A stretch of 38,060 bases of DNA from Gemmatimonadota bacterium. GTDB lineage: Bacteria > Gemmatimonadota > Gemmatimonadetes > Gemmatimonadales > Gemmatimonadaceae. Below the pieces are notes generated by a model. The model was given only the letters and a program-made list of their open reading frames with translations, was not told the DNA's origin and did not search any database. The stretch's first letter is position 1. Every line of letters begins with the position of its first letter. This document shows positions 1 to 7,625 of this stretch, in pieces. The stretch is from the NCBI GenBank assembly GCA_016200495.1, contig JACQES010000005.1, forward strand, positions 1 to 38,060, written 5' to 3'. The position numbers were made by a program, and so were the translations under genes.

Positions 1-562
1 GCGCCTCGCAGGCCCGCTTCACGCGCATCTTCAGCGCCGAGACTCCGGCGCCGGTGATGGGCACCATCTCCGCATAGCCTAACTCCTCCACGTGATGCAG
101 GAGGAACGCCTCGCGCAAGGGCGGGTCGAGCCGGGCGAGCGCCGCGCCGATCCGGTCCGCGGCGTCCTGGCCCACCTCGCCTTCCGGCGCCGGGGCGTTG
201 AAGAGCTCGCGCTCGTCGCTGACCAGCCGGCGCTCGCGACGCGCGCGCGCGGCCAGGTGGGCGCGGCACTCATTGGCCAGGATCGCGAACAGCCACGAGC
301 GGAACCGGTCGCGATGGTGATAGCGGCCGAGGGCGTCGTAGCTGCGGAGGAAGGCGGTCTGCACCGCGTCCTCGGCATCATGCCGACTTCCCAGGATGCG
401 CGTGGCATAGCGGGTGCAGTGGGCCTGATAGCGCCGAACGAGAATGCCATAGGCCTCCGGATCGCCCTCGAGCACGCGCGCCACGACGGCACCATCGTCC
501 GGTTCGGGCGTCGCGGCGACGGCGAGCAGGGAGGCGTCGTCGGGCTGCGGGGACCGGGGCAT
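1..562 (-). CDS. ECF-type RNA polymerase sigma factor, C-terminus cut by the window edge
   Basis: An alternative sigma factor that would direct RNA polymerase to a specific promoter set. The real frame is absent from the ORF track because it has no stop inside the window; reading the minus strand from the ATG at 562 gives 187 codons with no stop. Region 2 covers about residues 25-100 (GDPEAYGILVRRYQ, then DAEDAVQTAFLRSYDALGRY and FRSWLFAILANECR). Region 4 starts near residue 140 (LPPL-type RLDPPLREAFLLHHVEEL, then a helix-turn-helix ending SALKMRVKRACEA). The few residues missing at the C-terminus lie left of base 1. The listed ORFs 79-582 (minus) and 92-676 (plus) are shadows of this gene. 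An anti-sigma factor may lie outside the window; none is visible here. The neighbour is a divergent DUF4397 lipoprotein 188 bases away. Family assignment is confident; the ECF subgroup is not determined. Confidence 0.9.
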   Translation of the reverse strand, partial: MPRSPQPDDASLLAVAATPEPDDGAVVARVLEGDPEAYGILVRRYQAHCTRYATRILGSRHDAEDAVQTAFLRSYDALGRYHHRDRFRSWLFAILANECRAHLAARARRERRLVSDERELFNAPAPEGEVGQDAADRIGAALARLDPPLREAFLLHHVEELGYAEMVPITGAGVSALKMRVKRACEA

Positions 563-593
563 GTTCTTGGGAAAGGCGCCATCGAGCGAAAGC

Positions 594-677
594 GTCACAA
601 CTCCGTGGACCTCGCTGGAAGACGTCCGACCCGGCGGCACGGGCCCTGGGTGCCCGAGCGCTCCATGACCTTGTGAC
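594..677. promoter_or_regulatory. Inverted TTGTGAC pair in the divergent sigma/DUF4397 promoter region
   Basis: The 188-base gap between two divergent genes contains TTGTGAC at 671-677 on the plus strand and the same heptamer on the minus strand at 600-594. Each copy points at the gene on its side. The minus copy lies 32 bases before the sigma start codon and the plus copy 74 bases before the DUF4397 start. Such motifs could be -35 elements for an autoregulated ECF sigma factor or an operator. This is inference from position only; no matching -10 element is clear. Confidence 0.25.
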
Positions 678-750
678 CGGGCGACGCCCAGGTCCCTTCC
701 ATGAGATGAGGTCACGAGGTGCCCAGTCCCGCACTCCCTGGAGCAGTCCC

Positions 751-1497
751 ATGCATACCGAGGTTCTTCGCCGGCGGTTCCGGCCAGCGCTCCTGCTGGG
801 TCTCGCGTCGACTGGGCTGGCCATCGCCTGCGATCCGGGGGCCGCCACCCAGGCGGATGCCTCCGGCATCGGCGCCGCGGAGTTGCGCATCGTCAACGGC
901 GCGGCTGCGGCCATGTCCGTCGTCGTGGACGGCAGCGTGCGCGTCGCCAGCATGCCGCCCGGCACCGTCTCACCCGCCCTCGGCATCGCCGCGGGAGTGC
1001 ATCGCGTGGAGTTCCGCTCGCCGTCGTCCGGCGCACCGCTCGCCAGCGTCGACGTCACGCCCGACGCCGTGGGCAGGGCGCTCGTGACCGCCACGCGGCG
1101 CGCCGACGGCACGGTCAAGGCCGATGTGCTGGCTGACACCGCGGCCATCGTCGGTGCGGGAGCATCGAAGCTGCGCGTGCTGCACCTCGCGGCCAACGCG
1201 CCCGGGGTGGACATCTGGCGCACGCAGCCGGACTATGCGACGCCGATCCGCTTCATGTTTCCCTTCCCGTACCAGGGATCATCGGGCTTCGTGCAGAGCA
1301 CGCCCGGCGAATGGGTCGTCTTCGTGACGCCGCTGGTGGCGCCGTCGCCCGCCGACTCGCTGGGTGGCGGACCCCCGGCCACCGTGCCCGCGCGGGCCAT
1401 CGCGACGCACCGCGTGGTGATTGCCGGTGGCGCGCTCAGGACGCTGGTCGTGCTCGACGTGCCGGGCGGGGGCGTCAAGCTCGAGGAGCTGCCGTAG
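751..1497 (+). CDS. DUF4397-domain lipoprotein
   Basis: A predicted exported lipoprotein of 248 residues. I chose the ATG at 751, not the track start at 673, because it gives a clean lipoprotein signal: positive residues (RRRF), a hydrophobic stretch (PALLLGLASTGLAIAC) and the lipidated Cys near residue 27. The mature part carries two similar beta-rich units. The first begins ELRIVNGAAAAMSVVVDG, the second SKLRVLHLAANAPGVDIW, which is the usual look of DUF4397 domains. The molecular function of DUF4397 is unknown; these proteins are typically surface or periplasmic. It diverges from the sigma factor gene and may share its regulation. It ends 32 bases before the convergent unknown gene. Confidence 0.8.
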   Translation: MHTEVLRRRFRPALLLGLASTGLAIACDPGAATQADASGIGAAELRIVNGAAAAMSVVVDGSVRVASMPPGTVSPALGIAAGVHRVEFRSPSSGAPLASVDVTPDAVGRALVTATRRADGTVKADVLADTAAIVGAGASKLRVLHLAANAPGVDIWRTQPDYATPIRFMFPFPYQGSSGFVQSTPGEWVVFVTPLVAPSPADSLGGGPPATVPARAIATHRVVIAGGALRTLVVLDVPGGGVKLEELP

Positions 1498-1529
1498 CCG
1501 GGCGGCGCGCCCTCGTGCCGTGAACGCGG

Positions 1530-1991
1530 CTACTTGGAACTCACCTGCCCCGCATAGGTGCGCAGCGAGTCCACCAGTTCGTGCAGCTGCTTCTCGGTGA
1601 TCTCGATCTCCTGCGCCGCCCCCTCGATGTCGAGCAGCCCGGCGCGCATGCTCACGCTCACCTGGTTCAGGTAGCGGATCTTGCTCAGCACCTCGTCGGT
1701 CACCTTGCGCAGCCCCTTGAACTGCCGCTTCTCCGCCATCGCGCGGCGGTAGCGCGCCGCGATCTGCTCGATGTTGAGCGCCTTGGCCCGCGCGATCACC
1801 TCGTCGCGCGACGTGCCGGTGATCGCGCCGCGGTCGGGCACGCCGGCGTCGTCCCACCCTTCCTCGTGGAACCAGAGCCGCCCCACGAACTCGATCCCGT
1901 CGAACACGATCCGCGCCGTCACCTGCAGGCGCTTGAAGTCGTGCTCGAACGACGCGATGTGCGGTTGGGTGATGTCGTCGAAGGTCGGCAT
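1530..1991 (-). CDS. Conserved-looking protein of unknown function, 153 residues
   Basis: I do not recognise this family. The protein (start ATG at 1991) has no signal peptide or membrane segment and so is probably cytoplasmic. Its first half looks beta-rich (VTARIVFDGIEFVGRLWF). The second half is charged and helical (about residues 65-150), with a heptad-like pattern that could form a helical bundle or coiled coil (EGAAQEIEITEKQLHELVDSLRTYA). It is the last gene of a minus-strand run and starts 8 bases after the stop of the S33-like hydrolase, so it is probably co-transcribed with the M28 peptidase, HDAC-like and hydrolase genes. The 709-residue track ORF that contains it begins far upstream in a shadow frame and is not real. 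Confidence 0.7.
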   Translation of the reverse strand: MPTFDDITQPHIASFEHDFKRLQVTARIVFDGIEFVGRLWFHEEGWDDAGVPDRGAITGTSRDEVIARAKALNIEQIAARYRRAMAEKRQFKGLRKVTDEVLSKIRYLNQVSVSMRAGLLDIEGAAQEIEITEKQLHELVDSLRTYAGQVSSK

Positions 1992-1999
1992 GGGCGGTC

Positions 2000-2989
2000 T
2001 CAGCCGTCGAGGAAGCGATCGAGCGCGGCGAACAGGGGCCCCGGGGCCTCGACGTACGGCACGTGACCCGCATCGGGAATGACGACGAACTCGGCGCCGA
2101 GGGCACGCGCGCACGCTTCGCTCGAGGCCAGGGGAATCGGGTCCGCGGCGCCGTGCACCACGAGCGACGGCACCCGCACGCGCCAGAGCGACGGCGTCAG
2201 GTCGAACTCGCCGAGCGAGGCCCACGTGGACTGCTGCACGCGCCCCGTCACGCGGAACGGCGTGAGGTCGCGCGCGCGGCGCGGATCGGCGAAGTAGCCC
2301 GCCACGCTCAGCTCGAAGGCGCGCTGCCTGTAGGCATCGGGATCGCGCTCCTTGAGTCCCGATTGCGCGAGCTCGTCGCGGAGCGCCGTCACCGCCGGGC
2401 CCTGCATGCGCCGGCTGAACTCGGCGTCGAACGCCTGCCGCCACGCGCGCGTGATCGGCGCCGGGTCGAGCAGCGCGAGCCGGCTCGGCCGGACGCGTGG
2501 CGCGTCGGTTGTCGGGGCGGCGGTCGTGCCCTCGGGAATCACCGGTGCCGGGAGCGCCACGTCGAAGGCGTCCATCGCCGTGAGCATCGCGAGCATCGCG
2601 CCCCACGAGTAACCGACCACCGGCACGGACCCGATCCCCAGCTCGGCCATCACGCAGAAGAAGTCGTCGGCGTGCGTGCGCCAGGTGATCGGCGCCGGCG
2701 TGTCCACCTTCGACTTTCCGCCCCCCCGCTGGTCGTACATGATGACCTCGAACCGCTCGGCCAGGTGGAGCATCTGGGGGAGCAGGTAGTCGAGGTGGGC
2801 GCCGGGACCGCCGTGCAGCAGCACCAGTCGGGGCGCGTCGCTCCGCCCCCACGCCGCCCAGTAGAGCGGCACCGGGGTGATGGTCGTGAAGCCCTCGCGG
2901 GCGGGTTCGGGGATCGGCAGCGGCACGGGTGAAAGGTATGGAGGAGCCGGTGGCCCGGGGGACCCTGCGGGCGCGCACCAGTCGAGCAT
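2000..2989 (-). CDS. Alpha/beta hydrolase of the proline iminopeptidase (S33) type
   Basis: A 329-residue alpha/beta hydrolase that probably removes N-terminal proline from peptides or cleaves a similar small substrate. The oxyanion-hole motif HGGPGAHLDYLLP is at about residues 59-71 and YDQRGGGKS at about 85-93, both typical of prolyl iminopeptidases. The nucleophile elbow is GYSWGA (Ser near 128). The catalytic Asp is in VVHGAADPIPL and the His in DAGHVPYVE near the C-terminus. There is no clear signal peptide. The ATG at 2989 gives a proline-rich N-terminal tail of about 25 residues, so a later start such as the GTG before PLPIPEP is possible. It starts 12 bases after the HDAC-like gene, in the same operon. 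Substrate specificity is inferred from motifs only; other S33 hydrolases share them. Confidence 0.85.
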   Translation of the reverse strand: MLDWCAPAGSPGPPAPPYLSPVPLPIPEPAREGFTTITPVPLYWAAWGRSDAPRLVLLHGGPGAHLDYLLPQMLHLAERFEVIMYDQRGGGKSKVDTPAPITWRTHADDFFCVMAELGIGSVPVVGYSWGAMLAMLTAMDAFDVALPAPVIPEGTTAAPTTDAPRVRPSRLALLDPAPITRAWRQAFDAEFSRRMQGPAVTALRDELAQSGLKERDPDAYRQRAFELSVAGYFADPRRARDLTPFRVTGRVQQSTWASLGEFDLTPSLWRVRVPSLVVHGAADPIPLASSEACARALGAEFVVIPDAGHVPYVEAPGPLFAALDRFLDG

Positions 2990-3001
2990 GCGGCCGAAGA
3001 A

Positions 3002-3907
3002 TCAGGTGGCGTACCGTGACGCGATCTCCACCGTGTTCACGTGCACCCGCACGGTATCGTGCACGTCGTGGCCGTACCCGCCCGCGATGGTGACGCAGAC
3101 CGGGAGCCCGACCTCGCGGCAGGCGCCGAGCACGAACGCGTCGCGCCGCCGGAGCCCGTCGAAGGTGAGCTTGAGCCGGCCGAGCCGGTCGCCCTCGTGC
3201 GGGTCGGCGCCGGCGAGGTAGAACACCACGTCGGCGCGCGCCCGCTGCAGCACGTCGCTCAGCGCGCCTTCCAGCAGCGCGAGGTACGTGTCGTCGTCGC
3301 AGCCATCGGGCAGCTCGATGTCGCGCGTGCCGGCCACCTTCCGGAACGGGTAGTTCTTGCCCCCGTGCATGCTGAAGGTGGTCACGGTCGGGTCGCCGGC
3401 GAAGATCGCGTGCGTGCCGTTGCCCTGATGCACGTCGAGGTCCACGATCGCCACGCGGCGGATCCGGCCGTCGCGCTGCAGCGCGCGCACGGCCACCGCC
3501 ACGTCGTTGAAGACGCAGAATCCCTCGCCGTGGTCGGCGAAGGCGTGGTGCGTGCCGCCGGCCAGGTTCATCGCGATGCCGCGCTCGAGCGCGGCCTGGG
3601 CGGCTTCGCACGTGCCGCCGACCGCGCGGAAGGCGCGCTCCACCAGCGATTCGCTCCACGGGAAGCCGAGCTGCCGCTGCTCCGCCTCGTCGAGGGCGCC
3701 GCGCTCGAACCGCGACACGTAGTCGCGCGTGTGCACGAGCTCCACGATCTCGTGCGCGGCGCGCGCGGGCTCGTGCAGCGCCTCGGCCGGCACCAGCCCC
3801 GATGCCAGGACGGCCTCGCGCAGCAGGCCGTACTTGGCGATCGGGAACCGGTGCTGCTCGGGGAGCGGAATGACGTAGCGCGCCGAGCTCCAGCAGTGGA
3901 GGGGCAC
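3002..3907 (-). CDS. Histone deacetylase family protein (class IV-like, short)
   Basis: A zinc-dependent deacetylase of the arginase/deacetylase fold, 301 residues. The tandem active-site histidines are in GGTHHAFAD (near 120-121). The metal ligands are in IVDLDVHQGNGT (Asp158, His160) and LAGADPHEGD (Asp235). The transition-state Tyr is in IAGGYGHD (near 278). The N-terminal HRFPIAKYGLLRE resembles bacterial members close to HDAC11. Bacterial relatives act on acetylated proteins, polyamines or small molecules; the substrate here is unknown. I start it at the GTG at 3907 because this overlaps the TAG of the upstream M28 gene by one base (TAGTG), an arrangement that favours translational coupling. 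The track ORF reaching to 5101 runs antisense-like through the M28 gene and is a shadow beyond 3907. Confidence 0.9.
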   Translation of the reverse strand: MPLHCWSSARYVIPLPEQHRFPIAKYGLLREAVLASGLVPAEALHEPARAAHEIVELVHTRDYVSRFERGALDEAEQRQLGFPWSESLVERAFRAVGGTCEAAQAALERGIAMNLAGGTHHAFADHGEGFCVFNDVAVAVRALQRDGRIRRVAIVDLDVHQGNGTHAIFAGDPTVTTFSMHGGKNYPFRKVAGTRDIELPDGCDDDTYLALLEGALSDVLQRARADVVFYLAGADPHEGDRLGRLKLTFDGLRRRDAFVLGACREVGLPVCVTIAGGYGHDVHDTVRVHVNTVEIASRYAT

Positions 3908-5301
3908 TACCGCCCGCGCTCCCCCAGCGTCACGCGCACCGTGACGCGCGCCCCGTCGCGCAGCACCACGATCGCGATCGTCTCGCCCGGCTTGTGGGCG
4001 TAGAGCGCGTCGGTGTACGTGTACAGGTCCTTGACTGTCGTGCCCGCCAACTCGACGATCACGTCGCCCGACTTGAGCCCGCCCTTGTCGGCCGGGCTCC
4101 CGGCACGCACGCCGCTCAGGCGCAGCCCCGGCACCGTGCCCGCGGCCATGTCGGGAATGGAGCCCAGGTAGGTGCTCGACCCCTCGCGGCTCGAGCCCGC
4201 GCGCGGCGCGGGGGCCGGTGCGCGCACGAAGGTGAGCGGCGCGCCGCGGTCGGCGATCGCCCGGATCGTGCGCTCCGCGAACGCGACGATGCGCGCCTCG
4301 CCCGCGGCGTTGATCTTGTCGGCGTCGTCGGTGGCGCGGTGATAGTCCGGGTGCAAATCGCTGAACAGGTGCAGCACCGGCAGGTTCTTGGCGTAGAAGC
4401 TCGAATGGTCGCTCGGCCCGAACCCGTCGCCCACCGCGCTCACCACCAGCCTGGGCGCCACGTTGGCGCTGTCGACGATGCCCGGCAGCTCCGTCGCGGT
4501 CGCGACGCCATAGACGATCAGCCTGTCGTCGTGCATGCGGCCGACCATGTCGAAGTTCACCATGGCACGCGTGCTCGCGAGCGGCACCGGCGAGTGGTCG
4601 GCCCACCAGGCGGAGCCCAGCAGCCCCAGTTCCTCGCCACTGAAGGCGGTGAACACGATCGAGCGGCGCGCCGGGTGCCGCGCGAAGAGGCGCGCGAGTT
4701 CGAGCACGGCGGCCACCCCCGACGCGTTGTCGTCGGCGCCGTTCCGGATCGCGTCCTTGGCCTCGGGGTCGAGCGCGAAGTCGCTCGAGCGGCCCAAGTG
4801 GTCGAGGTGTGCGCCGACGATCACGTACTCGTTGGCCAGCGCGGCGTCGCTGCCGCGGAGCACCGCGACGACGTTCTGCGCCCGGAGCGCGGGCGGCGGC
4901 GCGGCGTCGTGGCGCGACGCCAGCGGCCGCGCGGGATACGGCATCTGGTACCCCAGGGCGCACGCGCTGCGGCAGGTCGAGTCCACCGGCACGACCGGCT
5001 TGAGCCCGAGCGCCTCGAACCGCGCCGCCACGTAGCGCGCCGCCGAGTCGAAACCGGCGCTGCCGGTCGCGCGCCCCTCGCGCGCGTCGTCGGCGAGCCA
5101 CGCGATGTCGCGCCGGATGGAGGCGGAATCAGCCGTCGCCGCCGTCGACACGCCGCCGCCGGCGTGGCAGGCGGAGGTGAAGATGAGGGCGAGCGTGGCG
5201 AGGCCCATGGCGCGCGAGGCGGGCCGCACCGCGACGCGCCGTGACGTGGCGAAAGGCGCGCGTTGGACGGGAGCCGGCGCAAGGCGGAAACGGTGGGGCA
5301 T
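3907..5301 (-). CDS. Exported M28 family zinc peptidase with C-terminal PDZ domain
   Basis: A secreted or lipid-anchored aminopeptidase of 464 residues from the ATG at 5301. The likely metal ligands are visible: His in GAHLDHLG (165), Asp in NGADDNASG (190), the Glu pair in SGEELGLLG (223-224), Asp in NFDMVGR (251) and His in HPDYHRATDD (321). A PDZ domain follows at about 365-460 (LSGVRAGSPADKGGLKSGDVI), which usually binds peptide ends or regulates access. An inner ATG at 5208 (residue 32) would give a compact lipoprotein signal (MGLATLALIFTSAC), and this may be the true start. The track ORF extends to 7032 in a shadow frame. It is the first gene of the run with the HDAC-like gene (1-base overlap) and diverges from the HEAT-repeat gene. 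Confidence 0.88.
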   Translation of the reverse strand: MPHRFRLAPAPVQRAPFATSRRVAVRPASRAMGLATLALIFTSACHAGGGVSTAATADSASIRRDIAWLADDAREGRATGSAGFDSAARYVAARFEALGLKPVVPVDSTCRSACALGYQMPYPARPLASRHDAAPPPALRAQNVVAVLRGSDAALANEYVIVGAHLDHLGRSSDFALDPEAKDAIRNGADDNASGVAAVLELARLFARHPARRSIVFTAFSGEELGLLGSAWWADHSPVPLASTRAMVNFDMVGRMHDDRLIVYGVATATELPGIVDSANVAPRLVVSAVGDGFGPSDHSSFYAKNLPVLHLFSDLHPDYHRATDDADKINAAGEARIVAFAERTIRAIADRGAPLTFVRAPAPAPRAGSSREGSSTYLGSIPDMAAGTVPGLRLSGVRAGSPADKGGLKSGDVIVELAGTTVKDLYTYTDALYAHKPGETIAIVVLRDGARVTVRVTLGERGR

Positions 5302-5442
5302 GGGCGAAGCGGCGAGGGGGAAGTCGGGCGCCGAAATCTCGCCCGCGTCCCCCCGTCCGGCCACGTGCCGCGCCGCATGGCGGCCACCCCCGGCGGCCCC
5401 TACCTTACCCCTTGAGGCCCCCTCGGCGGGGCCCACGCCGCC

Positions 5443-6946
5443 ATGGACAACTCCGCGATCTTCGCCCGGCACTACGCCCGCTTGGTCGGGCTGCTCGTCA
5501 CCGAGGGCTCCTCGGTCGACGAGCAGAAGGTGTCGCTGCGCGCCGCCCTCCAGTTCCTCAAGGACGGCACGGTGCTGATCGCGCGCGAGGAGCGCCGCGT
5601 GCTCGCCGACGGCGTCATCGTCTCCGACGTCTTTCCGGGGGTCAAGGAACTCGGCTCCCGCATGCAGCAACACGGCGTCAAGGAACTGCTCTTCGCCAAG
5701 GACGGCGCCGCGGTCGAGGTGCTTGCGCTCGCGCGACTCCTGGGCGGCCCGTACGTCGAGAACGACGGCGGCCGCAACTTCCACACGCTCTTCCAGGCCC
5801 TCGGGGCCAACACCGTCGCCATCACCACCGACGTGCGCATGGAGGCGCGCGCCGACGAGGAGGACGAGGAAGAGGACGACACGCAGGACACGACGCTCTC
5901 GATCTTCGGCGTGCGCTCGGTGCTCACGCAGGCGCAGCGCCCCGGGTCGGCGCCGCTCGCCCTCATCGAGCGGCTCGGCCGCAAGAAGACCGCGGCCGGC
6001 ATCGCCAAGGTGCTCGACAAGCTCGCCACGCTGGCCGAGGCGCTGCAGCGCGAGGGGAGCGCGGAGGACGTGGTCGAGTGCTTCGTGGGGTTGATCGCGA
6101 ACGAGCAGAACGCGCCCAACCCCGACGCCAAGCGCGCCTACATCCAGACGCTGCGGCGCCTCGCCAAGCCCAACCTGCTCACGACGGTGGCGCGGCAGGT
6201 GCGCAAGCACCCCGACCAGCGCGAGCGCTACATCGGCGTCCTCTCGCGCACGGGCGAGGAAGGGGCGATCGCGGTCTTCAAGCAGGTGCTGGCGGCGCCG
6301 TCGCTGCACGAGCGCACGCTCTACCTGGGCGTGCTGCGCGAGCTCTCGGGCGCCGTGCCCGCGCTCATCCACGCGCTCGCCGACGACCACTGGTACGCCG
6401 CGCGCGCGGCGGCCGACATCCTGGCCGAGCTCAAGCCGGTCGAGGCGGAGCAGGGGCTCATCAACCTGCTTGCGCATGCGGATGATCGCGTGCGCCGCTC
6501 CGGGCTCAAGGCGCTCGCCGCGCTCAACACGCCGCGCGCGCCGGACGCGATCAAGCGCGGGCTCAAGGACCCGTCGGCGCAGGTGCGCGGCGCGGCCGCG
6601 CTGGCGCTGGCGGCGCCGTCGCTGCACGAGCGCACGCTCTACCTGGGCGTGCTGCGCGAGCTCTCGGGCGCCGTGCCCGCGCTCATCCACGCGCTCGCCG
6701 ACGAGGCGGACGACGTCGCTCCGCCTCTCGGCCATCGTGGCGCTCGGCGCGCAGCACACCCCCGCCGCGGTGATGGCGCTCAAGGAACTCGCCAACGACC
6801 GCGAGCGCGAAGTGCGCGAGGCGGCGCAGCGCGCGCTCTCGCTGCAGCGGAGCACGCCGAGCGGCTCGATGCGCGCGATCACGCCGGGGCACAACACCCC
6901 CGTGCGGCCGAGCACGCCGTTCGGGATGCGCGCGATCGACTCCTGA
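5443..6946 (+). CDS. HEAT-repeat protein with internal duplication and a frame break near 6705-6722
   Basis: A large cytoplasmic protein of about 500 residues, probably a scaffold. The N-terminal 200 residues resemble no enzyme and contain an acidic linker (ADEEDEEEDD). The second half is helical HEAT-like repeats (VRRSGLKALAAL, VRGAAALALAA). The frame from 5443 is good to about base 6704. After that the sensible sequence (LRLSAIVALGAQHTPAAVM) is in the next frame, up to the TGA at 6944-6946. The span is 1504 bases, not a multiple of three. The break lies right after the second copy of a 99-base exact repeat. The track ORF continuing to 7740 is therefore wrong beyond about 6705. It starts divergently from the M28 gene. 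I cannot tell whether the break is real or an assembly fault. Confidence 0.75.
6288..6386 (+). repeat. 99-bp perfect direct repeat, copy 1
   Basis: Bases 6288-6386 are identical to 6606-6704, an offset of 318 bases, which keeps both copies in the same reading frame. They encode the same 33-residue stretch (AAPSLHERTLYLGVL... to ALAD). Copy 1 sits in the natural context, followed by DHWYAARAAADILAEL. Ordinary HEAT repeats diverge strongly at DNA level, so perfect identity implies a very recent duplication or an assembly artefact. Confidence 0.95.
6606..6704 (+). repeat. 99-bp perfect direct repeat, copy 2, abutting the frame break
   Basis: The second copy of the 6288-6386 sequence. The first differing base on the left is the C at 6605 against T at 6287, and on the right the G at 6705 against C at 6387. 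The reading frame is lost within about 20 bases of its right end. This copy replaces the position where a normal HEAT repeat would be expected after VRGAAALAL. Confidence 0.95.
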
Positions 6947-6960
6947 GAAACAGCTGGCGG

Positions 6961-6978
6961 CAGGCGATGTGTCGCCTG
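6961..6978 (+). terminator. Stem-loop after the HEAT-repeat gene
   Basis: CAGGCGA (6961-6967) pairs perfectly with TCGCCTG (6972-6978) around a TGTG loop, 14 bases after the stop codon, followed by TTTG. The outer AAACAG and CTGTTT can also pair. The position and T-run suggest a weak intrinsic terminator. Confidence 0.5.
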
Positions 6979-7060
6979 TTTGCGCCACTCGCGAGACCGG
7001 CCAGGCACGTGCATCGTTGTCGCGTCCTGCACCGTGTCCCGTCATCCGCGAGGAGGCCCG

Positions 7061-7573
7061 ATGAACGTGATGCTGCTCATCGCCCGTGTCCTGCACGTCG
7101 TGCTTGGTGTCTTCTGGGTCGGCACGATGATCTTCAACGCGTCGTTCCTCGGGCCGTCGCTGCGCGACGCGGGGCCGAACGCGGGTCCCGTCATGGCGAA
7201 CCTGATCGGGCGGCGGATGCTCGACGTGATTCCGCTCGCGGCGACGCTCAACATGCTCGCCGGGATCTACCTGTACTGGTACGCCTCGAACGGGTTCTCG
7301 GGCGGCTACATGGGGACGCGCGCGGGGATCACGTACGGCGTGGGCGGCGTGCTGGCGATCGTGGCGTTCGGGATCGGCATCACGATCGTGCGGCCGTCCA
7401 TGCTCAAGGCCGCGGCGCTCGGCAAGGCGATGGCGTCGGCGGCGGACGCCGAGAAGCCGGCGATGATGGCGGAGGCGCAGGCGATTCGCATGCGCGCGGG
7501 GAAGGCCGGGCAGATGGTGGCGTGGCTGCTCGGTACGACGGCCGTCACCATGGCCGTCGCGCGCTACATCTGA
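7061..7573 (+). CDS. Small integral membrane protein, CopD/DUF2269-like
   Basis: A 170-residue protein with four likely membrane helices: residues about 5-25 (LLIARVLHVVLGVFWVGTMIF), 53-75, 90-112 and 150-168. The first helix has a His followed by a Trp-x-Gly pattern (LHVVLGVFWVGT), as in CopD-like and DUF2269 membrane proteins, where such His residues may bind haem or metal; that function is inference. I chose the ATG at 7061 because AGGAGG lies at 7051-7056, the clearest ribosome-binding site in the window; the track start at 6980 lacks one. It follows the HEAT-repeat gene by 114 bases with a stem-loop between, so it is probably expressed separately. It converges on the M42 peptidase gene. 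Confidence 0.75.
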   Translation: MNVMLLIARVLHVVLGVFWVGTMIFNASFLGPSLRDAGPNAGPVMANLIGRRMLDVIPLAATLNMLAGIYLYWYASNGFSGGYMGTRAGITYGVGGVLAIVAFGIGITIVRPSMLKAAALGKAMASAADAEKPAMMAEAQAIRMRAGKAGQMVAWLLGTTAVTMAVARYI

Positions 7574-7586
7574 CGCGCGCCTCGGG

Positions 7587-7611
7587 GGCGCCGCGCGAAC
7601 GGCGCGGCGCC
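7587..7611. terminator. GC-rich stem-loop between convergent genes
   Basis: GGCGCCGCGC (7587-7596) pairs perfectly with GCGCGGCGCC (7602-7611) around a 5-base loop. It lies between the stops of the membrane protein gene and the M42 peptidase gene. There is no T-run, so it may be a bidirectional or Rho-assisted terminator. Confidence 0.45.
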
Positions 7612-7625
7612 TCCGAACGATTGCG

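Noticed and set aside
3994-5244. 416-residue plus-strand ORF over the M28/PDZ gene
   Set aside because: It is rich in Arg, His, Gly and Ala with no fold signature. The minus-strand reading has complete M28 metal ligands and a PDZ domain.
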